Below are positions 57,806 through 64,000 of a stretch of 64,000 bases of DNA, piece after piece. The translations under genes and the position numbers were made by a program. Origin of the DNA: Acinetobacter corruptisaponis (GTDB lineage Bacteria; Pseudomonadota; Gammaproteobacteria; Pseudomonadales; Moraxellaceae). Every line of letters begins with the position of its first letter. Position 1 is the stretch's first letter. Below the pieces are notes generated by a model, which had not been told where the DNA came from, did not search any database, and was given only the letters and a program-made list of their open reading frames with translations. The stretch covers positions 1,111,962 through 1,175,961 of the forward strand of contig NZ_CP125669.1 of assembly GCF_030053775.1 (NCBI RefSeq), given 5' to 3'.

Positions 57806-57954
57806 ATCACTCATCCTAAATGCAAAAACTGTATGCAAAAAATTTAATACTTTTGCATACAAAATAAGTTGTTAATAATCAATAAATTGTAAAATAACAA
57901 TCATTTTGAATACTTTTTAATATGCAAAACTATTGAATTGAATACTTTTGCATA
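57796..57954. promoter_or_regulatory. Repressor/Ner operator region of the prophage
   Basis: The motif TTTTGCATA or its complement TATGCAAAA appears at 57797-57805, 57832-57840, 57851-57859, 57921-57929 and 57946-57954, with a partial copy at 57820. The sites cover the divergent repressor and ner promoters, as expected for the lysis-lysogeny switch. Confidence 0.6.
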
Positions 57955-58028
57955 TTAATATGTTGTTAGATTCGTTAAATAACGATTCTAACGGGTTAAA
58001 AAAATGCCTAAAAGGCAGGAAGTTCAGT

Positions 58029-58301
58029 ATGGGAAGTATGCAAAACCCACAAGAACATTGGGATAGATATGCAATTAAGGCTGCTATCTACCGCAAAGGT
58101 AAAACATTAGCTGCTCTAGCTCGTGATCATGCCATGTCAGAAACCACTTTACGCACTGCTTTGGATAAACCCTGTAAAAGTGCGGAGTTGATTATTGCTG
58201 GCTTTTTAGATCAACCAGTGTATGTGCTTTTTCCTGAGCGTTGGACTAAGGACGGCAAGCGCATCTATCCACGAGTAATCAAGCGTATGGAAGCTCGTTG
58301 A
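58029..58301 (+). CDS. Ner-like (Nlp/SfsB family) DNA-binding protein
   Basis: A 90-residue protein with the Ner helix-turn-helix (KAAIYRKGKTLAALARDHAM, SETTLRTALDKP) and the family tail VLFPERWTKDGKRIYPR. In Mu, Ner shuts down the repressor and early promoter during lytic growth. ATG 58029 follows an AAGGCAGGAAG stretch; the longer frame from 57948 starts inside an operator. The stop overlaps the MuA start (TGATG). Confidence 0.88.
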   Translation: MGSMQNPQEHWDRYAIKAAIYRKGKTLAALARDHAMSETTLRTALDKPCKSAELIIAGFLDQPVYVLFPERWTKDGKRIYPRVIKRMEAR

Positions 58302-59323
58302 TGAACCAATTTTATAGTATTCAGGAATTAGTTGAATTGCAATCAATTATTCAAAACCCTAAATATCCGAACAATCGGCAAGGTCTTGAATATCGGGCAA
58401 AGAAAGAACAATGGCAATTTCGGGAAGAAAAGTCAATTGGCCGTAATGGTACGACTAAAAAGTACCTTATCCCTTTCGACTTGGCAGTTAGTATTCAAAA
58501 TCATTTAAATTTGAATACTAATGAGAATACCGATGTTGTAACAGTCAAACCTGAGACTGATGTAACTCAACCAGCGAACCAATTAACCCACTGGCAGCGT
58601 GAGATAGCAGAAAACCGCCTGTTTATCGTGCGTTTTTTGCAGCAGCAAGTGATTCAGGGTGTGCGGATCACACGCGCCATTGAGCAATTTATTGCTGATG
58701 CGACCAGCCGTAGCCTGCCACCAGAACTGCAACAAGCTGTTTTGAAAGCCAATGCCAAGTCTGGTGAAGAACGAATGGTCAGTCGTCGCACCGTGTTTGA
58801 CTGGGTGAGTACAACCGAGGTTGCAGAGCAAAAGAACATGAATGTTATCAGCGTGCTTGCACCTAAAGAGCGTGCCAAAAAGGATATTCCTGCTTGGGCT
58901 GAAGCTTTACTTCAACTCTGGGCAAAACCACAAAAGCCAACGTTGGCAGCCTGTCTTGAGCTATTGCCAAATTATTACAGCGGTAAGCAGCCAAGCTATA
59001 CACAGGCGTGGAATTTCATCAAGAAGCTTGGTGCGGTTGAACGTGAAAAAGGTCGTATGGGGCCACGTGAGCTGAAAAATATCAAAGCGTTTATTCGTCG
59101 TGATAGTTCAGTCCTGTTGCCAGCCGATGTCTACACAGCCGACGGTCACTGTTTTGATGCGGAAGTCGCCCACCCAATGCACGGCAGGCCGTTCAAGCCT
59201 GAAATTACCGCAATCATTGATGTGGCAACACGGAAAATGGTGGGTTGGTCGATTTCATTGTCCGAAAGTAGCTGGACGGTGTTAGATGCGATTCGGATGA
59301 GTGCTGTTTCTAACGGTATTTAG
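58301..59323 (+). pseudogene. Truncated Mu-type transposase A
   Basis: 340 residues of an A transposase that is normally about 650 or more. The Mu-type N-terminal HTH domains (about residues 5-65 and 95-170) and the start of the rve/DDE core are present, including the first catalytic Asp (about 281, VYTADGHCFDA). The frame stops shortly after SNGI at 59323; the second Asp, the Glu and the C-terminal MuB/ClpX-interacting domain are absent. It cannot catalyse transposition. The end of similarity coincides with the start of a methyltransferase-like tail, so an internal deletion is the likely cause. The start overlaps the Ner stop. Confidence 0.85.
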
Positions 59324-59718
59324 TGATATTTGCAGTATCAGCTAACCCTGTCGGATGTTTAAGCAAGCTCATCAGGCCACCTGACCAGATCATTCAGCCA
59401 AACTGGTTTGGTGACGATGCCAGCAAAGCCACCTGTTTGTGGCTTGAGGGATTGCCCCCACTTGAACCAACAAAACCTGTTTACCCTAGAGTGGTTTTTA
59501 GTGATGGAAAGTGGGCCATGCGTTGGGCCAATCAAACCGACAGTGGACAAAACAATCTGCCACCGTCAGAGGATCGCTGGGCAGTACGCAGTGAAACTTA
59601 TCCAGGTATTGCCGATGCAATGGCGGCCCAGTGGAATGAAGTATTGCTCAGCAAAGAAACAGAATTTTATAAACGGGGTGACGTTAGATTGCTGGAACAA
59701 TCTAACGCATTTCACTAA
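59323..59718 (+). pseudogene. C-terminal fragment of a phage SAM-dependent methyltransferase-like protein
   Basis: A 131-residue frame beginning at a GTG that overlaps the A stop. From about residue 7 it matches the end of a phage protein usually annotated as a DNA (cytosine) methyltransferase: NPVGCLSKLIRPPDQIIQPN, FGDDASKATCLWLEGLPPLE, and the tail DRWAVRSETYPGIADAMAAQ. The N-terminal SAM-binding part is missing. The family assignment is from memory of the motif and is moderate. It is most simply the far side of a deletion whose near side is transposase A. Confidence 0.65.
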
Positions 59719-59721
59719 TAA

Positions 59722-60432
59722 TTATTTTTGAGGAAATAATTTAATCCCCTTTCGTAACCAGCGCCAGTAAAAAATAATTCGATACTTTGAAACCTCCTTA
59801 CCACTTAATACAAGATAAGGCTCATTTGTTTGAGCTGCCAAACCTTGTAACCCTTTAAACTCTTTGGTTGTAATGTAATTGTAAGTGGCATTTTTGAGTG
59901 GTGGTGACCACTTCTTTATATTTGTTTTTGCGATATGCTTACCATGAGAAGTAGACAAAACAATTTCTTTTTTAACATTAGGATCGTTTAAAATTCTTGC
60001 TAAGCTTACTTTTTGTTCACCAAGCATATACCAGTAGACTGGATTTATTTTTTTATGATGTGCCTCATAAGCTTTAAGAATTAATTGTGCCCCATCACTC
60101 TTTTGAAAGTCTTCTAATAAGAGATAAGTATCAAATCCTAGTTTTAAATGGACTGAAAAAATGACTATAGATTTATCTTTGTCATTTTCAATTGTGTAAG
60201 TATCTATGGAAGCCTTATGTGTTTGTGTACCATCTTCTTTGATTGTAAAGTAAGCTCTAACACTTACAGACTTTTTTCGCCAGTACGTCTTTACTGCTAA
60301 ATAAAACGCTATGCTTCCAAGTGATAAAGTTAAAAGAGGAACATATTTTAAATACGGATCAAAAAAACAAAGCCAACTCAAAACATTACAATGCTTTTCA
60401 GTACTAAAAAGAAATACATTATAAAATTCCAT
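59722..60432 (-). CDS. Membrane-anchored protein of unknown function, in reverse orientation in the prophage
   Basis: A 236-residue protein with an N-terminal membrane region (about residues 25-48, YVPLLTLSLGSIAFYLAVKT), then a soluble, beta-rich charged domain (VSVRAYFTIKEDGTQTHKAS, IVIFSVHLKLGFDTYLLLED). It lies against the direction of the phage genes and is more AT-rich than they are, which fits a moron or accessory cargo gene expressed from its own promoter. Superinfection exclusion or defence is a possible role, with no direct evidence. It sits exactly between the collapsed early region and the portal gene. Confidence 0.7.
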   Translation of the reverse strand: MEFYNVFLFSTEKHCNVLSWLCFFDPYLKYVPLLTLSLGSIAFYLAVKTYWRKKSVSVRAYFTIKEDGTQTHKASIDTYTIENDKDKSIVIFSVHLKLGFDTYLLLEDFQKSDGAQLILKAYEAHHKKINPVYWYMLGEQKVSLARILNDPNVKKEIVLSTSHGKHIAKTNIKKWSPPLKNATYNYITTKEFKGLQGLAAQTNEPYLVLSGKEVSKYRIIFYWRWLRKGIKLFPQK

Positions 60433-60541
60433 AATCTATTACCCCCTTAAAAAGGGAGCATTATATTGCGACAAAAATAAAAAATCTGATTTAAATGATA
60501 GGAAGTCGTTCCATCTAAACAATAAAATCACAACCCTCAAA

Positions 60542-60571
60542 AATAATGCCAATACTGATATTGGCATTTTT
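60542..60571 (+). terminator. Terminator hairpin directly before the portal gene
   Basis: AATGCCAATA-CTGA-TATTGGCATT followed by T4 ends one base before the portal start codon at 60573. It should stop plus-strand transcription just ahead of the gene. Confidence 0.75.
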
Positions 60572-60572
60572 T

Positions 60573-62144
60573 ATGGCTAAGAAAGACAAAAAAGGCAAGG
60601 ACAATCGGGCTGCGCTGGATGCCCCCCAGACCGCAGACATTGGCTGGATCAACCAACAGGAACACCCCGCGCTTGGTTTAACGCCCAAACGTTTGGCGCA
60701 GCTTTTAATTGCCGCAGAATCTGGCGACCTGACTGCACAGGCTGATCTTGGTGCAGACATGGAAGAACGGGACGGTCATCTCTATAGTGAACTGGATAAA
60801 CGTAAACAAGCCGTTAAGTGCCTTGAGTGGTCAGTCATTCCACCAAAGAACGCATCGACAGAAGAAAAAAAGCTTGCTGCTGAAGTACAGGAATGGATTG
60901 ATGACATCGAAGATTTAGAGACGGTTATCTTTGATGCCCTGGATGCAATTGGTCACGGGTACAGTTGTCAGACAATCGAGTGGCAACGGGTCGGTAACTT
61001 AATACTGCCTGCATCGTTTGAACACCGTTTAGCGCGGGAATTTAAAACACCTTTAAATCAACCTGGTGAATTGCGCTGGAATGATAATAGCGTTGACGGT
61101 GCTGAGTTCTGGGATTATGGCTGGCTGAACCATTTTCATAAAGCCAAGTCTGGTTATATTTCAAGGTCGGGTTTACACCGTGTTTTATGCTACCCATACT
61201 TATTTAAAAATTATGGCGTAAAGGACATTCTGCAATTTTTAGAGGTTTACGGGCTGCCGATCCGTGTGGGTTCTTATCCAGCAGGAGCAACCAAAGAAGA
61301 AAAATGGACGTTGTTAAAAGCCGTTTTAAGTATTGGCCGTGATGCAGGCGGCATCATCCCGCAAGGTATGAAAATTGATTTTCAGAACGCGGCCAGCGGT
61401 GATACTGACAACCACATGGGCTTTATTAAATACTGTGACCAAACCGAATCCAAGATTATCGTGGGCGGCACGTTATTAAGCCAGGCAGATGGCAAGACAA
61501 GTACCCATGCGCAGTCTAAAACCCATGAGCATGGTTTTAAAACAATAACGAAATCAGATGCAAAGCAATTGGCACGTTCATTCAATGATTCGTTAATTGA
61601 TTATTTAATGCGCCTGAACCGTCCACACATCACGAAAGACCGTTATCCAAAATTTAAGTTTGATACCAATGACATTGAAGACATTGCGACTTTCAGTAAA
61701 TCTTTGCCCCCTCTGGTTGATGTGGGTTTACAGATTCCCGTTGCTTGGGCGCAGGAAAAATTAGGTATTCCAATACCTGACAAAAACACCGCAGTTTTAG
61801 CGCGTACAACCCAACAGAGCATTGCAGCCAATAATCAACGGTTCACTGGCTTTAGGCTTGCGGCATTGTCACAGCAACTTCAAACAGAACTATTTCAGGA
61901 TCAGGTTGCACTGGATGAAGCAATACGCCAGCTAGACGCGGGCCAGCTCAATGCCCAGGCGCAGGCCATGATTCAGTTTGTACTGAAGCAGTTGGAAGCA
62001 GCAACCACGATTGATGATGCGCTGGGCATTATTGCAAATATCAGTCCAGACAAGTCAGCAGACCAGATGCAGGACATGCTTGCTAGTTTGCTGTTTGCCG
62101 CTGAAGCTTGGGGCGCAATTTCGGCTCAGTCGGAGTTGCGTTAA
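60573..62144 (+). CDS. Mu gp29-like portal protein (DUF935)
   Basis: A 523-residue portal of the DUF935 family. Visible are the N-terminal ALGLTPKRLAQLLIAAESGD, the ERDGHLYSELDKRKQAVKCL segment, QTIEWQRVGN, FLEVYGLPIRVGSYPAG and the C-terminal helical crown. ATG 60573 is used because an earlier ATG at 60546 lies in the arm of a terminator hairpin. There is no ribosome binding site, so translation may be poor. In Mu it lies between the terminase (absent here) and gp30; the stop overlaps the next gene (TAATG). Confidence 0.88.
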   Translation: MAKKDKKGKDNRAALDAPQTADIGWINQQEHPALGLTPKRLAQLLIAAESGDLTAQADLGADMEERDGHLYSELDKRKQAVKCLEWSVIPPKNASTEEKKLAAEVQEWIDDIEDLETVIFDALDAIGHGYSCQTIEWQRVGNLILPASFEHRLAREFKTPLNQPGELRWNDNSVDGAEFWDYGWLNHFHKAKSGYISRSGLHRVLCYPYLFKNYGVKDILQFLEVYGLPIRVGSYPAGATKEEKWTLLKAVLSIGRDAGGIIPQGMKIDFQNAASGDTDNHMGFIKYCDQTESKIIVGGTLLSQADGKTSTHAQSKTHEHGFKTITKSDAKQLARSFNDSLIDYLMRLNRPHITKDRYPKFKFDTNDIEDIATFSKSLPPLVDVGLQIPVAWAQEKLGIPIPDKNTAVLARTTQQSIAANNQRFTGFRLAALSQQLQTELFQDQVALDEAIRQLDAGQLNAQAQAMIQFVLKQLEAATTIDDALGIIANISPDKSADQMQDMLASLLFAAEAWGAISAQSELR

Positions 62145-62707
62145 TGCCAGCGCCTGACTCAAAAACCCTACACGGCTTCTTTGGTCAGCCGCCTGAAGTA
62201 GCGATTCGTTATCTGGAAGATAAGCAGCTTGTCCCAACAAAGAACTGGTATGACATTCGAGACGCGGCCCATAACCAAGCCTTTACAGTTGCCAATCTAG
62301 CGCGGATCGACTTGTTGGGTGATATTAAACAATCTTTGGTTGATGCCCAAAAGAAAGGGCTAAATGAAGCGGCTGCACTAGCTACTCAAAAATTAGATAA
62401 ATCTGGTGGAGCGATTACAGGAACTTTGACCGTTGGCGAATCATTTTTTAATGGCGCATATTCCTATTCTATCAATGGCTATACGCAACTGCCAAATGGT
62501 TTTATTTTGCAATGGGGAAAGGCGGAAGGATCAAATGGTTTGGATGTGACATTCCCGATTCCATTTCCAACTCAACTTTTGAATCTTCAGATTACTGACA
62601 ATCAAGGAAGTTCAACACACGGGTATGACTCATCTGATGCAACTGGTTTCCAGATGCACACATCGGTGGGGACATTAAGTTTTGATTGGTTTGCAATTGG
62701 ACATTAA
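62144..62707 (+). CDS. Fused gp30-like/tail-fibre protein
   Basis: A 187-residue chimera. Residues 1-~70 match the N-terminus of Mu gp30/F head morphogenesis protein (QPPEVAIRYLEDKQLVPTKN, WYDIRDAAHNQAFTVANLAR). From about 72 on it is the C-terminus of a phage tail fibre (LNEAAALATQKLDKSGGAIT, GYTQLPNGFILQWGKAEG, and the final FDWFAIGH). The junction near 62354-62372 is in frame, so a large in-frame deletion between head and tail genes made it. The start overlaps the portal stop. Neither part would work as in an intact phage. Confidence 0.8.
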   Translation: MPAPDSKTLHGFFGQPPEVAIRYLEDKQLVPTKNWYDIRDAAHNQAFTVANLARIDLLGDIKQSLVDAQKKGLNEAAALATQKLDKSGGAITGTLTVGESFFNGAYSYSINGYTQLPNGFILQWGKAEGSNGLDVTFPIPFPTQLLNLQITDNQGSSTHGYDSSDATGFQMHTSVGTLSFDWFAIGH

Positions 62708-62721
62708 AAAAGGATATTAAT

Positions 62722-64000
62722 ATGACTTTCTCTCAACGTGACTTTGCCACAGGTCAAGTCGTCAGTAAATTAAATGCTTTGGGCACTGGTGGCGGTGGTT
62801 CTGATTTTAGAGTAGAAGATTTAGACCTAGAAGCCTATGCAGACAAAATTCCATCTTTAATGCAATTAACGCCTGATGTTGACCAGTACATAGATGGTAC
62901 AAATAGCATTGGTATCGTCAAGTCAATTGAACCACCACCGATTGTTTTTGAGTATGAGCAGTATGTTTTAAATGATACTGAGCGCATGTTATTGGGTGAT
63001 GATGCTACGTTCTTCCCCGATGCTACACAAAACCCGATGGAATACTGTACAGGCACAATAGATGCACTGACAGAACAGGACTATCTGATTACTTTCGGTG
63101 ATCAGTATTTATCTGAGTTTTCATTTATAGATTCTGGCGATCTGGTACGGTATACATTCAGATATTTTGAAACGGGAGGCAACTGCATACTTCAATATGA
63201 AGTAGGCATTGGTGGGCAGACATATGAACTGTACTATGATTCAATGCCTATTACTTCTTTACATATTCGTATTAAAAACAACAGTATTCAATTTTTGAAG
63301 ATTAATGATAGTGTTCGTGAAAATTATCATAATGCTTGGGCAATTGGTGATGATCCAGCTTCTGTTAAGTTAAAAATTCAAAAAGTACAAAATGCAGAAT
63401 CTGAAATGTCTGCTGATCAGTTTATTCGGATTGGATCAGTTAGCAGTCAGAACGTAAAATTGGAAAGTCATCTTTCTTGCTACTTCAAAGCAGCTAAGGG
63501 AGAAATGTCATTTACGATTGATGAAACCAAGCCTACATTACTTTTTGCAAATCTAATTGAGGAACCAACAGGCGTACTTACGCTTGAAGATGTATCTAAT
63601 AGCAATTCCGCAGAATTTTATGTCGCACTCATGTATATGTATGGACAGCCTGCGATTTCAATCAGCCCAAGCTTTACTGGTACTCCTATATTTTCAAAAG
63701 TTATTGAAAATGCACAAATGTCAGAGAAATTCACTTTTAGGCTTGCAGATGGCAATAAGCTGGAAGTCTACAATAAGAATGTCTTGCTAGGCACTTACCA
63801 GCATACAGGTGAAATTAAACCGTACTTTCAAAATATAGACTATGCCCAGCTTGGGTTGAGTGAATTTACTTTCGATCTAGGCAAGGCTTATGAGTATATT
63901 GAATATCATTTGCCGCCTGATGTTCAGGATGGCGTTTATTATCATTTAATAACAGATGGTGAATTATTCAATAAAGTTTTGCGTACTGGTGACTTTGTTC
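62722..64000 (+). CDS. Phage protein of unknown function (partial, runs off the window)
   Basis: At least 426 residues, open to the window edge. It begins MTFSQRDFATGQVVSKLNAL, followed by a Gly-rich linker (GTGGGG) and a long beta-rich part with many short repeats of polar strands. The position directly behind the tail-fibre end suggests a further tail or host-recognition protein, or a virion decoration. I do not recognise the family. AAGGATATTA precedes the ATG. Confidence 0.7.
   Translation, partial: MTFSQRDFATGQVVSKLNALGTGGGGSDFRVEDLDLEAYADKIPSLMQLTPDVDQYIDGTNSIGIVKSIEPPPIVFEYEQYVLNDTERMLLGDDATFFPDATQNPMEYCTGTIDALTEQDYLITFGDQYLSEFSFIDSGDLVRYTFRYFETGGNCILQYEVGIGGQTYELYYDSMPITSLHIRIKNNSIQFLKINDSVRENYHNAWAIGDDPASVKLKIQKVQNAESEMSADQFIRIGSVSSQNVKLESHLSCYFKAAKGEMSFTIDETKPTLLFANLIEEPTGVLTLEDVSNSNSAEFYVALMYMYGQPAISISPSFTGTPIFSKVIENAQMSEKFTFRLADGNKLEVYNKNVLLGTYQHTGEIKPYFQNIDYAQLGLSEFTFDLGKAYEYIEYHLPPDVQDGVYYHLITDGELFNKVLRTGDFV

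Larger units (their letters stand above)
56764..64000 (+). mobile_element. Mu-like prophage, left part, internally deleted (continues beyond window)
   Basis: Starts with TGTGAG at about 56764 inside a CRISPR repeat. Gene order matches Mu from its left end: leftward repressor, rightward Ner-like protein, MuA transposase, later portal (DUF935/gp29) and gp30-like gene. Two collapses are visible: MuA is cut at 59323 and joined to a methyltransferase-like tail, and gp30 is joined to a tail-fibre C-terminus near 62354-62372. MuB, the middle genes, terminases, the protease/scaffold, the capsid and most tail genes are missing in this part. The right end is not seen. Confidence 0.85.

Noticed and set aside
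56199..64000. CRISPR-associated transposon (type I-F3, Tn7-like)
   Set aside because: The adjacent element carries Mu-type repressor, Ner, A and DUF935 portal genes, and no tnsA/B/C, tniQ or cas genes are visible.

Overview
The window looks like a chromosome segment of Acinetobacter (Gammaproteobacteria, Moraxellaceae), AT-rich. The grounds are the adjacent dat-ddc pair for 1,3-diaminopropane, an orphan rnfB-nth pair, a trimeric-autotransporter ESPR signal, type I-F CRISPR repeats of the Acinetobacter kind, and the overall gene set. This is recognition from protein sequence, not a database search.

Layout. 1-2.1 kb: N-terminal part of a YHS-domain heavy-metal P-type ATPase, divergent from its MerR-type regulator across a MerR-style promoter. 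2.4-13.0 kb: five tightly coupled minus-strand genes (DUF4132 HEAT-like protein, MoxR AAA+ ATPase, DUF5682 protein, VWA protein, SWIM zinc-finger protein), equivalent to the poorly understood yehI/L/M/P/Q locus of E. coli. 13.3-14.2 kb: wreck of a trimeric autotransporter gene. 14.7-20.8 kb: 5-FCL, lon, a candidate small RNA, rlmH, ygiD and a META/DUF4377 lipoprotein. 20.85-22.3 kb: an IS150-group IS3-family element. 22.3-33 kb: housekeeping genes (gdhA, rnfB, nth, adk, DUF445, mrdA, rsmD, small envelope proteins). 33-39 kb: sohB and the PhoB-controlled pstSCAB operon. 39-42 kb: ddc and dat. 42.6-48.5 kb: SIMPL protein, a TetR/hotdog pair with two operators, a desaturase/ferredoxin-reductase operon with a FabR-like regulator, and dps. 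48.5-56 kb: rapA, rluA, brnTA, hemL, thiE and a lipoprotein.

56.2-64 kb is the most unusual part. A type I-F CRISPR array of ten repeats is cut inside its last repeat, and the sequence that follows is the left end of a Mu-like prophage (repressor, Ner, MuA). By repeat polarity the array is read right to left, so the prophage lies on the leader/cas side and probably separates nine spacers from their leader. No cas gene is in the window. The prophage is itself gutted: MuA ends before its second catalytic Asp and is followed by the tail of a methyltransferase-like gene, and the Mu gp30-like gene is joined in frame to a tail-fibre C-terminus. A membrane-protein gene of unknown role sits in reverse orientation between phage fragments. 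The prophage continues beyond the window.

The two places most likely to hold undescribed biology are the five-gene MoxR/VWA/DUF5682/SWIM/DUF4132 operon and the CRISPR-prophage junction. No tRNA or rRNA gene was recognised.
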